DNA from: a bacterium
GTDB taxonomy: Bacteria > Vulcanimicrobiota > Xenobia > Xenobiales > Xenobiaceae
Assembly (NCBI GenBank): GCA_022839105.1
Contig: JALHDH010000031.1
Coordinates: 1-30,378, forward strand
Direction: 5' to 3'
DNA: 30,378 bases
The notes under the pieces are model-generated. The model worked only from the letters and a program-made list of their open reading frames with translations, did no database searches and was not told where the DNA came from. Shown here in pieces: positions 1-7,006 of this stretch (position 1 is the stretch's first letter; each line of letters begins with the position of its first letter). Made by a program: the position numbers and the translations under genes.

Positions 1-438
1 GCATCCCCGCAGGCGTGCGGCCAGGTACTCCAGCATGGCGGCCTCTTCGGAATGCTCGCGCATGAAGAGCTGCTCGAGGTGGATCCGCTCCGGCTCGATC
101 CAGGCCAGGCCGACCAGGAAGGCGTAGGTGCCGGTCCCTCCGGAGAGGCCCGTGGTCTCGGTGTCCAGGAAGACCACCCGCTCCAGTTCCATGCGCTCGA
201 GATCCCGCCCCAGGCGGGAGAGCCATCTGGGCGGCAGGCCCACGGCCTGGTCCAGCCGGACCAGCCCGTGGGAGTGATCCCGCGGATACTGGCGTCGGCA
301 GAGCAGGAAGCTCCCCCGGCCGCCGTCGACCTCTTCGCCCCCCAGGAGCTCCTCCAGGGATGGAGGAGGGCGTCGGGCGCTCACGGTCCCCAGGCCGCTG
401 CTGCGATCCAGTTGGGCCAGCCGCTCGCGCAGATCCAT
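1..438 (-). CDS. YprB/MrfB-like RNase H-fold exonuclease, N-terminal part (runs off left edge)
   Basis: This is the first 146 codons of a minus-strand gene whose 3' end lies outside the window. Residues 91-110 contain DTETTGLSGGTGTYAF, the first catalytic motif (Asp92, Glu94) of DEDDh exonucleases in the form typical of the YprB ribonuclease-H-like family. Bacillus YprB (MrfB) is an exonuclease acting with the helicase MrfA in mitomycin-lesion repair; that role here is inference. The ATG at 438 is chosen because GGGAGGT sits about 5 bases upstream. The other acidic residues and the C-terminal His lie beyond the edge, so catalytic completeness cannot be judged. A probable MrfA homologue lies at 12409-14832. 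A terminator separates this gene from the DUF3352 gene upstream. Confidence 0.85.
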   Translation of the reverse strand, partial: MDLRERLAQLDRSSGLGTVSARRPPPSLEELLGGEEVDGGRGSFLLCRRQYPRDHSHGLVRLDQAVGLPPRWLSRLGRDLERMELERVVFLDTETTGLSGGTGTYAFLVGLAWIEPERIHLEQLFMREHSEEAAMLEYLAARLRGC

Positions 439-488
439 GTTGACCTCCCTTCGCAGCGCCCTGTCGGGATCCCTTGGCCCCAGGCCTG

Positions 489-529
489 AAAAGGGCCGGG
501 TCCCCGTCAAGGTGGCGGGGACCCGGCCC
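489..529 (-). terminator. Rho-independent terminator after the DUF3352 gene
   Basis: A perfect 14-bp stem (493-506 paired with 516-529) encloses a 9-nt loop. Read on the minus strand it is followed directly by TTTT (complement of 489-492). It lies just past the stop of the DUF3352 gene and before the YprB-like gene, so it should separate their transcripts. Confidence 0.8.
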
Positions 530-550
530 GGCGAAACCCCGGACGGGTTT

Positions 551-2335
551 CTAGCGCTTCACCTCGACCAGCGAGGCCCCGTGCACCCCGTCAGCGCGGA
601 TGGCCGCGGCATGCCAACTGGTCCCGTACAGCTTGGAGATCTGCTCGAGGGCCTGCAGGAACTCCGGACTGAGGGTCCCGGCCGACTTCAGCTCGGCGAG
701 GGCCTCGGACTGGATGCGACCGATGTCCTGGAAGTTGACCACGAAGGCCCGGTTCTCCGATCCCAGGGCGGAAAGAACGCGGCTGAAGCCCTCGAGGCTC
801 CCCACATTCTGGCCGTTCTTGCGCGCCGACAGGGCGGTGGCCACGCCCTGATCCGCCTCGTTGATCCCCAGCAGGATCTCGTGTTCGGAGAAGGCCAGCG
901 CGAAGGCCCCTTCAGGGGTTCCTTCCTGCTTGGGCGGAGAGTAGACCTTGACTCCCTCGACCTCTGTGACCGGGAAGGCCGCCAGCAGCATGGCCACCTG
1001 TGGGACCTTGCCCAGCAGGCGATCCAGCCCGGCCCTGTCCTTCAGGCCCAGGGCCACGATGAGGGGGACCTGGCGGAGGTTCTGGAGGGTCGTCTGGACA
1101 TCCTGATGGCGCCCCTGGGCCAGGGCCTCATACTGGGCCGCCTGGATTCGGCCGGAGTTCCTGGCCGAATAGGAGATCTCCCCGGAGAGGACTCCCAGGA
1201 TGTCCTGCTCCAGGTCGATGCCCACCGACTGAAGCTGAAGGGCCGGAGCCTGGCGTACCGCGTCCCCGTCGGGGAAGCCGGCGGACACCTCGTAGAAGAT
1301 GTCCCAGAGCATCCGCAGGTTGAAGGCGGCGTAGGTGTCGACCTCCCTGGAGTGGAGCCGGGCCGAGTCGAACTCGATGTTGTGGGCGGTCGAGAAGACC
1401 TTGGCGCCGAGAGGTCCGGCGGCCTGGAGATCCATCCCCAGGTGCCAGTCCCCGATGAGCTGCCCGCCCGAGAGGCCCGAACCCAGGACCACGTAGCGCA
1501 AGGCGGAGAGCAGTTGCACGGTGTCCGAAGAAGGAATCTCGTTCAAGGGAGCCCCTTTGAGGAGGCCCTGCAGATCGACGTAGCTCAGCACGGCCTGGCT
1601 GCTGCGAACCTGCTTGAGGGCCTCCTGGTAGCCCGCCTGGTCGGCCAGGCTCTGGCCTGCTTCCGGAGGCTTCAGGGCCAGTTCCAGATCGGCTGCGGTG
1701 AAGCCCAGAAGGAGCTTTTCTTCGTGAATCGCCCAGGCCGGCCCCTGACCGGGCACGGCGGGGAGATGGACGGGGACTCCCTGGAGTTCCTCGGTCCGGT
1801 AGGCCACCCCCCCCTCGGCGGAGGCGGAAGCCTGGACCTTTTCCAGCGAGGCCGTGGCCTTGGCCTCGTCCCGGATCTGCAGGATGGCCAGGGCGCGGAA
1901 GGGGGGCAGGTTGCCGGCGGGCTTCTCGACCCCCTCCACCAGGCTCTGGTGTCCTTCAGCCGGAACCAGCAACACGGTCCCGGAGGCTCCCAACCAGGGG
2001 AGGAAGTCCTCCTCCAGGGTCATGCCCAGGGTCTTGTGCATCTCCTCGTTGAGGGCCTTGAGTTCCTGGCTCTTCAACAGGGGCTCCAGGATCCGACCCT
2101 GGGCCTCGGTCGACAGGCCTGCGCCCTGCAGATCGAAGGCCAGGAGGAACTGGGTGTTGGCGGGGGCCATCGTGGCCGCCCGGGCGGTCATCTCTCCACC
2201 GGCGGTTGGACCGCGATGGGTCAGGAAATACCAGGCGCCAGCGCCGACGGCGACCAGCAGGACCAGGGCCAGAACCACGAGGGCGGCCTTGCCCGATTGC
2301 TGAACCCGCCGAACGGACAGGTTGGGGAAACTCAT
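551..2335 (-). CDS. DUF3352-family membrane-anchored protein
   Basis: A 594-residue protein with one N-terminal membrane segment (about residues 17-37, rich in Val, Leu and Ala) followed by a long extracytoplasmic region. The pattern of repeated β-strand/helix units with phrases such as MTLEEDFLPWLG and LLLGFTAADLELAL matches my knowledge of the DUF3352 family, which has no assigned activity. The ATG at 2335 is preferred over an upstream in-frame ATG at 2608: GGAGA lies just before it, the predicted protein then begins with a short cytoplasmic tail and membrane anchor, and the extra 91 residues look like non-coding translation. The gene diverges from the zinc-ribbon gene at 2602 and ends at a strong terminator. 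A 7-bp inverted repeat lies 26 bases upstream of the start. Confidence 0.85.
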   Translation of the reverse strand: MSFPNLSVRRVQQSGKAALVVLALVLLVAVGAGAWYFLTHRGPTAGGEMTARAATMAPANTQFLLAFDLQGAGLSTEAQGRILEPLLKSQELKALNEEMHKTLGMTLEEDFLPWLGASGTVLLVPAEGHQSLVEGVEKPAGNLPPFRALAILQIRDEAKATASLEKVQASASAEGGVAYRTEELQGVPVHLPAVPGQGPAWAIHEEKLLLGFTAADLELALKPPEAGQSLADQAGYQEALKQVRSSQAVLSYVDLQGLLKGAPLNEIPSSDTVQLLSALRYVVLGSGLSGGQLIGDWHLGMDLQAAGPLGAKVFSTAHNIEFDSARLHSREVDTYAAFNLRMLWDIFYEVSAGFPDGDAVRQAPALQLQSVGIDLEQDILGVLSGEISYSARNSGRIQAAQYEALAQGRHQDVQTTLQNLRQVPLIVALGLKDRAGLDRLLGKVPQVAMLLAAFPVTEVEGVKVYSPPKQEGTPEGAFALAFSEHEILLGINEADQGVATALSARKNGQNVGSLEGFSRVLSALGSENRAFVVNFQDIGRIQSEALAELKSAGTLSPEFLQALEQISKLYGTSWHAAAIRADGVHGASLVEVKR

Positions 2336-2360
2336 CCGGAATTCTCCTTCAAAAGCCAGG

Positions 2361-2388
2361 TTCGACGCTCCCCTCAAGAGACGTCGAA
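2361..2388. promoter_or_regulatory. Inverted repeat upstream of the DUF3352 gene
   Basis: TTCGACG (2361-2367) and CGTCGAA (2382-2388) are exact reverse complements separated by 14 bases, 26 bases upstream of the DUF3352 start codon. It could be an operator or a hairpin in the 5' leader. No clear -35/-10 pair was found beside it, so the role is open. Confidence 0.35.
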
Positions 2389-2472
2389 GATCCGGGGGGC
2401 TCCCCCCGGCCCTGCCGCAGCAGGTCGCGCTTGTTTCTTCCAGAGGTGCGGGAAACCTCCAGGTTCCCGGAG

Positions 2473-2517
2473 GCGTCCGCCTGTCGCCCCGGGAGGCCTC
2501 CCGGCGGAGGCGGACGC
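2473..2517. repeat. Nested inverted repeat in divergent intergenic region
   Basis: GCGTCCGCCT (2473-2482) pairs exactly with AGGCGGACGC (2508-2517). Between them lies a second perfect 16-base palindrome, CCGGGAGGCCTCCCGG (2489-2504). The element sits between two diverging genes, so it cannot be a terminator for either. It may be a regulatory site or a structured leader of the downstream plus-strand gene. Confidence 0.5.
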
Positions 2518-2601
2518 AAAGCGGTAGGAGCCGGCCGGCAGGTGCCGAACGGGAAGGATCCGTCGCCAGACTCTGGAAGGGTTCGGAAGGAAGCACAACC
2601 G

Positions 2602-2874
2602 ATGTCAAGATTCTGCCCGAAATGCGGGACCGAGGTCAGCCAGACCGCGCGCTTCTGCAACCGGTGCGGGGGACGCCTGCGCCAGAAGGAGGCTCCGACC
2701 CAGGAGACCCTGCCGACCTGGAGCGGTTGGGCCCCGGCCCCTTCGGCAACCGAGGTTCCGGCGCCCCCCCCGGCCTCCCCTCCCCGAGGCTCCCGCTCCC
2801 CCCCAATATTGGGAATCCTACGACTATCCCTCCCAACCGGAGTCCTCGGCCCCCCCTCCCTGGGAAGGCTATGA
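2602..2874 (+). CDS. Zinc-ribbon N-terminal part of a DUF697 protein (5' piece of an apparently frameshifted gene)
   Basis: The ATG at 2602, preceded by GGAAGGAAG, opens a frame with a classical two-CXXC zinc ribbon: CPKCG and CNRCG in the first 25 residues, followed by a Pro/Ala-rich linker. This frame stops at 2874. The next frame (+1) is open from before 2528 and, from about 2772, reads as a natural continuation of the linker (EAPAPPQYWESYDYPS and onward) directly into the DUF697 domain of the next entry. A single extra base in the 8-C run at 2764-2771 (or the 7-C run at 2798-2804) would explain the split. Restored, the protein would be about 283 residues. Whether the shift is in the genome or an assembly or sequencing error cannot be told here. 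The last codons of this frame are probably not real protein. Confidence 0.7.
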   Translation: MSRFCPKCGTEVSQTARFCNRCGGRLRQKEAPTQETLPTWSGWAPAPSATEVPAPPPASPPRGSRSPPILGILRLSLPTGVLGPPSLGRL

Positions 2875-2938
2875 GGCCGGGCCGCCCCGGGATGCTTCCC
2901 GTCCCCTGCCGCCCCTTTCCCAGGTCCTCCCGCCGGAC

Positions 2939-3454
2939 ATGGAGTCGACCCGCGAGAGGGCTCGCGAAATCATCCTGAACTTCTCGTTGTGGGCGGCCGG
3001 GATCGTCCTTTTCCCGGTTCCCTTCACGGATCTGGTGCTGCTGATGCCGGTCCAGTCCGCAATGGTGATCTCCATCGGCCGGACCTACGGGATCAAGGAC
3101 CCGCCTGAAAAGGTCCTGGCCATCCTGGCCGCGGCCTGTGGCGCCAGCGTCTTCGGCCAGATCACGGTCCTCTTCGTGGCCAACTTCATCCCGATCCTGG
3201 GGAAGTTCATCAGCGCCCCCTTCGTCTTCGGGTGGACCTACGGCCTGGGAGAAGTCGCCATGCGCTACTTCGAGTCCCAGGGGGAGGCCAGTCCCGACGA
3301 GCTTCGCCAGATCTTCAGCAAGGCCAGCAAGGAGGCCAGCCGGAGCTACGGCTCCACCCCCCGCGTCCAACCGAAGGAAGCCCTGGACAACATCCGCGAC
3401 TACGTGTCCGAGGAGGAATATCGCAAGATCCGGGAGCGCTTCGGTTCCAACTGA
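2939..3454 (+). CDS. DUF697-family membrane domain protein (3' piece of the apparently frameshifted gene)
   Basis: From the ATG at 2939 the frame encodes 171 residues with the DUF697 pattern: a short helical lead-in, hydrophobic segments around PVPFTDLVLLMPVQ, a motif near GRTYGI, then a Gly/Ala-rich hydrophobic hairpin ending in a conserved YF and a charged tail. DUF697 domains occur in membrane-associated proteins such as YcjF and some small-GTPase partners; the activity is unknown. No ribosome binding site is evident before 2939, and coding-like sequence continues upstream in the same frame. I therefore think this is the C-terminal domain of the gene beginning at 2602 rather than an independent gene. 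The sensor gene follows 31 bases downstream. Confidence 0.75.
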   Translation: MESTRERAREIILNFSLWAAGIVLFPVPFTDLVLLMPVQSAMVISIGRTYGIKDPPEKVLAILAAACGASVFGQITVLFVANFIPILGKFISAPFVFGWTYGLGEVAMRYFESQGEASPDELRQIFSKASKEASRSYGSTPRVQPKEALDNIRDYVSEEEYRKIRERFGSN

Positions 3455-3485
3455 GACCCGGCCGAACGGCCATCGGGGTGCGCAG

Positions 3486-5534
3486 ATGGACTTGAATCCG
3501 AATACCGGGCCGGGGACCGGCCCGCCCGCCCTGCCCCCAGAGCGCCAAGGTGGCCTGAGCCTCCGGCTCAGGCTCATGCTCCCGGTCCTCCTGGCGCTGA
3601 TCCCGGCCTTCCTGATGCTGCTGGGCGATGCCCTGGAAGAGCGCACGACCTTCGCCCAGAGGGCAAGGTGGCGCTCCTTCGGCCTGCTGAACACCCTGTC
3701 CACCGAGCTGGCCCAGAACGTCCGCTCCGCGGCGCTCGATCTGCAGGCCCTGGCCCAGACCCCTCAGGCCGAAGCCCTCGACCCGGAATCCCTGCGCGCG
3801 ACCCTGGCCGAGCAGGCCGCCCGCCCCCCCGGACCGCGCAGCCTGGCCGTCCTGGATCGCCAGGGAGCCCTGGTGGCCCTCGCCCCTTCGGGTCAGGACG
3901 TCACGCCCACGGTCCTCCTCGACCTTCCCGCGGAGCTCCTCCTCGGAGCTTCCCCCTCGATGCTCCTGCTGCCCGGGTCGGATTCCAGGGAGGGGACCTT
4001 GCTCGCGACCTGGCCCATCTCCAAGGAAGGCAGGCTGGTGGGAACCGTGGTATTCAGCGGGAACCTGGACTGGATCCACCGCCGGGTCTCGAGTTCAGAC
4101 CTGCCCGAAGGCTCCAGCCTGAGACTCCTGGACCTGGCGGGAAGGGCCGTCGTGCAGCATCCGAATGTCCCCCATCATGAACTCCGCCCCTTGCCCCAGG
4201 AACTCCTGGCCCTTGAAGAGGACCGCATCCGGCGCAACTTCGAGAGGGTGGATCCCGACGGCATCTCGCGGATGTACCGGGTCGGCCTGGTGCGCCAGCC
4301 CGACGGATCTCCCCTGGGATTCCTGGCGGTCGGGATCCCGACGCAGATCAGCGAGGCCAAGGCCGAAGCGGCCCTGGCCCGGAACCTCCTGCTGCTGAGC
4401 GTGGTCGGGCTGATCTCGCTGATGACCGCCTGGATGTTGGGAGAATCCCTGCTCTTGCGCCGGCTCCGGGTGCTGTCCCGGACCATCCACCGTCTGGCCC
4501 GCCTGGACCTGACCGCGCGCACGGGCCTGGGGCAGCCTCGGGACGAGATCGGAAGACTGGCCTGGTCCTTCGACCTGATGGCGGAGCGCCTGGAGCGTTC
4601 GAGACGGCGCGAGGTCAACCTGTTGGAATCCGCCGGAGAGGGCATCTGCGGCCTGGGCCCGGACGGGTGCATCGTCTTTGCCAATCGCGCCGCCGAAGCC
4701 TTGCTGGGCTTCTCCTCGACCGAGCTTCCCGGGCTTCCCCTACGGGGCTTCTTCACGCCACAGTACGAGGCCCAGGCCGAGGCTGCCCTGGAGCAGACCC
4801 TTCAGGCTCGGACCCGGCAGACGGCCGAGGAGATCTGGATGCGCCGGGCCGACGGCCAGGAATTCCCCGTCGACTTGACCAGCGCCCCGATGGAGGACCC
4901 TCCCGGGGTCCGTGGGGCGGTGGTGGTGCTCCGCGACGTGACCGAAAGGACCCGGGCCCGCCGCGAAGCCCTGGACGCCCACCTGCGCCTGCTGCAGGCC
5001 GTCGACGAGAAGAAGGCCTTCTACCGGGAGGTCCTCAACACGGTCTCCCACGGCCGCTTCCATCTGGTGGATCCCGAGAAGATGCCCATGACGGGCGCCG
5101 AGGCCCTGGATCGTCCGCTCGATCCCGAGAACTATGCGGGGATCCGCTCCGAGTTGCGCCGCCTGGCTGCCCAGATCGGACTCTCCGAGCAGCAGGCCTC
5201 CGACCTGGTGGTGGTCTTCGGCGAGGCCGCCTCCAACGCGATCAAGCACGGCGTGGACGGGCACTGTCAGGTCTTCACCGCTCCGGGCCGCCTGTTGATC
5301 CGGGTCTCGGATCGCGGTCCCGGAATCCGTACCGAACAGCTCCCCGCAACGCTCTTCGAATCCGGCTTCTCCACCAAGGTCTCCCTGGGCATGGGCTACA
5401 CCCTGATGCTCCAACTGGCCGACACCGTCTGGCTGGCCACCGGACCGGAGGGCACCATCCTGCAGGCGGAGCTGACCGTCCGCTCCGAGGTTCCAGACCA
5501 GCAGATGCTCGAGACGATCCTGGCCCGGTTCTGA
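3486..5534 (+). CDS. Membrane sensor protein: extracytoplasmic sensor, HAMP, PAS and RsbW-type ATPase
   Basis: 682 residues. Membrane segment 1 is at about residues 29-48, followed by a ~250-residue extracytoplasmic sensor region. Membrane segment 2 (300-322) leads into HAMP (to ~372, with DEIGRLAWSFDLM) and PAS (~378-495, ending VVVLRDVTERT). The C-terminal GHKL ATPase has N-box EAASNAIKHG (~579), G1 DRGPGI (~608) and GMGYTL (~634). I see no typical DHp His box between PAS and ATPase, although there is an SHGRFH sequence near residue 520. The ATPase resembles the RsbW/anti-sigma serine-kinase class more than ordinary histidine kinases. It may therefore phosphorylate or bind a partner protein rather than autophosphorylate on His; this is inference. 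The start at 3486 has only a weak GGGGTG. It ends 1 base from the convergent pantothenate kinase gene. Confidence 0.85.
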   Translation: MDLNPNTGPGTGPPALPPERQGGLSLRLRLMLPVLLALIPAFLMLLGDALEERTTFAQRARWRSFGLLNTLSTELAQNVRSAALDLQALAQTPQAEALDPESLRATLAEQAARPPGPRSLAVLDRQGALVALAPSGQDVTPTVLLDLPAELLLGASPSMLLLPGSDSREGTLLATWPISKEGRLVGTVVFSGNLDWIHRRVSSSDLPEGSSLRLLDLAGRAVVQHPNVPHHELRPLPQELLALEEDRIRRNFERVDPDGISRMYRVGLVRQPDGSPLGFLAVGIPTQISEAKAEAALARNLLLLSVVGLISLMTAWMLGESLLLRRLRVLSRTIHRLARLDLTARTGLGQPRDEIGRLAWSFDLMAERLERSRRREVNLLESAGEGICGLGPDGCIVFANRAAEALLGFSSTELPGLPLRGFFTPQYEAQAEAALEQTLQARTRQTAEEIWMRRADGQEFPVDLTSAPMEDPPGVRGAVVVLRDVTERTRARREALDAHLRLLQAVDEKKAFYREVLNTVSHGRFHLVDPEKMPMTGAEALDRPLDPENYAGIRSELRRLAAQIGLSEQQASDLVVVFGEAASNAIKHGVDGHCQVFTAPGRLLIRVSDRGPGIRTEQLPATLFESGFSTKVSLGMGYTLMLQLADTVWLATGPEGTILQAELTVRSEVPDQQMLETILARF

Positions 5535-5535
5535 A

Positions 5536-6384
5536 TCACGCCTCCCTGCGGGCGGCCAGTTCCAGGGCTCCCAGGGCCCCGCAGAACTCCCCGTCCTCCA
5601 GGATGGTCGACTGACGACCCAGAAGGGCGGTGACGCCGATCAGGACCTCTGCCAGGACGGAGTTTCCCCGCAGCGTGGATCCGGCAAAGACCAGACGGCG
5701 CACGCGGGCCGCCACGGCCAGCCCCGCCGTGATGAGGGCCACGTTCTCGCCCACCAGGCCCATGACGCCAGCCGCCAGATCGGCGGGTTCCGGCGAGCCG
5801 CCCCCAGGCTGTGCCAGACGGCCAAAGTTCGCCGCCGTGAGATCCCCTTTCAAGGCGATCTGCCCCGGACCATAGATGTCCGAGACCAGAAGGTCGACCC
5901 GCCGGCGGGATCCCTGTCGGGCCAGGACGCACAGCTCGTCGAACTCAAGGGGACCGACCAGGGCTCTTCCCAGGCCCAGGACCGTGCCCCCGCCCAGGGC
6001 CGTCCCCCCGACCCGCGAGACGGACATGCCATCCACCAGCATCGCCGAAGTGCCCGTTCCAACCGAGACGAGCAGGAAGGGTTCTTCCGGTTCGAGGCCT
6101 CCGCGCCGCAACAGGGCCCGGCATCCGGCCCCCCAGGCCGCGAACTCGTTGATCTTCAGGATCGAGGCGGCGCCCTCGAAACGCCCCGCCAGCTCCGAGA
6201 TTCCCCCACCGGTCAGGCCGATGCAGCCGCCTCGGGCTCCGCCGACCGCCCGGAGGACCGACTCGAGATCCTGGACGGGAAGGAGGCGCAGCTTGGGCGG
6301 GTCTGAGCCGACCTGAAGGGCGACCTTGGCCAGGGAGGCCCCCATGTCGATTCCCCATGCAGAAACGGACGCGAGGGGTTGCAT
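5536..6384 (-). CDS. coaW: Type II pantothenate kinase
   Basis: 282 residues of the ASKHA fold. It has GIDMGASLAK near the N-terminus (phosphate-binding loop 1), SVGTGTSAMLVDG in the middle and GGTALGGGTVLGLG after it, as in the Staphylococcus-type CoaW and eukaryotic kinases (about 267 residues in S. aureus). It would phosphorylate pantothenate with ATP, the first step of coenzyme A synthesis. The ATG at 6384 places the nucleotide-binding loop at residue 11, as expected. An in-frame TTG at 6429 would add 15 low-information residues with no better ribosome site. The Shine-Dalgarno at 6384 is itself weak, so the start is less sure than the family. No other CoA genes are nearby. Confidence 0.88.
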   Translation of the reverse strand: MQPLASVSAWGIDMGASLAKVALQVGSDPPKLRLLPVQDLESVLRAVGGARGGCIGLTGGGISELAGRFEGAASILKINEFAAWGAGCRALLRRGGLEPEEPFLLVSVGTGTSAMLVDGMSVSRVGGTALGGGTVLGLGRALVGPLEFDELCVLARQGSRRRVDLLVSDIYGPGQIALKGDLTAANFGRLAQPGGGSPEPADLAAGVMGLVGENVALITAGLAVAARVRRLVFAGSTLRGNSVLAEVLIGVTALLGRQSTILEDGEFCGALGALELAARREA

Positions 6385-6574
6385 CTCAGAAGGTCCAGGA
6401 CTCGTAGAAGGGGCTCGCGTTGCCGGCAACAGGGGAAGGGCTGTTCATGCGGGGGGACTCCATCGAGAATCGGTTGACGGGGCGTACACGGACCGACCCC
6501 GACCGGGCCCGGACGGCACGATCGGGGTCCCTGTGCGGACCAGGAGCAGCCGGCGGCTGCCCGGAGGTCAAGGA

Positions 6575-6910
6575 CTACTGCTCGGCTTGCTTCTGGCCCT
6601 CGCGCTGTGCCTGCAGATCCGCCAGGGTGGCATCCAGGCCCTTCTGGGCATCCGCCATCTTGGACTCGTTGCCTTCCGAGGTTCCCTGGACCTTCTGGGC
6701 GGACTGAGGAGCCTGCGCGGTGATCTCCTGGGCTTCATCGGAGATGGCGACCTTGTCGGTCTGGTCGATTCCCTTGGCCGCATCTTCCTTGGGAGGCGCC
6801 GCGGGCTGGGCCTTTGCGGCCTCGGCCGCGAACTGCGCCCCGGCGATCTCGGTCCCGCGGACCTGGGGCTTGTTGGCACCGATTTCCTTGATCGGATCGT
6901 CGTAAGCCAT
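6575..6910 (-). CDS. Small hydrophilic Ala/Gln-rich protein of unknown function
   Basis: 111 residues, starting at the ATG at 6910 with an excellent GGAGGT about 9 bases upstream. The protein is highly charged and rich in Ala, Gln, Lys and Glu, with no Cys, no membrane segment and no signal peptide. It looks largely disordered, with a helical C-terminus. A phrase in the middle, DKVAISDEAQEI, is faintly like the motif of FlgM anti-sigma factors (DxVxLSxEAxEL), but the sigma-binding helices that should follow are not recognisable, so I do not assign it. It stands alone, 96 bases downstream of hemG on the same strand. Two inverted repeats lie between the genes. Confidence 0.75.
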   Translation of the reverse strand: MAYDDPIKEIGANKPQVRGTEIAGAQFAAEAAKAQPAAPPKEDAAKGIDQTDKVAISDEAQEITAQAPQSAQKVQGTSEGNESKMADAQKGLDATLADLQAQREGQKQAEQ

Positions 6911-6946
6911 GTGTTTTCGACCTCCTAGCAACCGTATGACTTCCCT

Positions 6947-6968
6947 TCACGACGGGGAGACCTCGTGA
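6947..6968. promoter_or_regulatory. Inverted repeat upstream of the 111-residue gene
   Basis: TCACGA (6947-6952) and TCGTGA (6963-6968) are exact reverse complements 10 bases apart, 37 bases upstream of the start codon. This is a plausible operator-like dyad; no convincing core promoter was identified beside it. Confidence 0.3.
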
Positions 6969-6980
6969 CTAGGGGCAGAC

Positions 6981-6994
6981 CCGGAAATTTCCGG
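6981..6994. repeat. Perfect 14-bp palindrome between hemG and the small gene
   Basis: CCGGAAATTTCCGG is a perfect palindrome 12 bases past the hemG stop codon. It has no loop and no T-tract, so it is a poor intrinsic terminator. It may be a protein-binding site for the downstream gene. Confidence 0.45.
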
Positions 6995-7006
6995 CCCCAC
7001 GGCGTC

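Noticed and set aside
2473..2517. Terminator at the nested inverted repeat
   Set aside because: Both flanking genes are transcribed away from it and there is no T-tract.
437..2527. A long open frame on the plus strand opposite the DUF3352 gene
   Set aside because: It is the antisense shadow of a GC-rich gene. Its translation is low-complexity, without domains, and no ribosome site precedes it. The same applies to plus-strand frames at 6965-8569, 8437-11370, 12862-14595 and 16266-17849, and minus-strand frames at 2636-3703 and 19017-20174.
2764..2804. Programmed frameshift in the zinc-ribbon/DUF697 gene
   Set aside because: There is a C run but no known slippery-site arrangement, stop-codon context or stimulatory structure that I can support. 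A sequencing error or true mutation is simpler.
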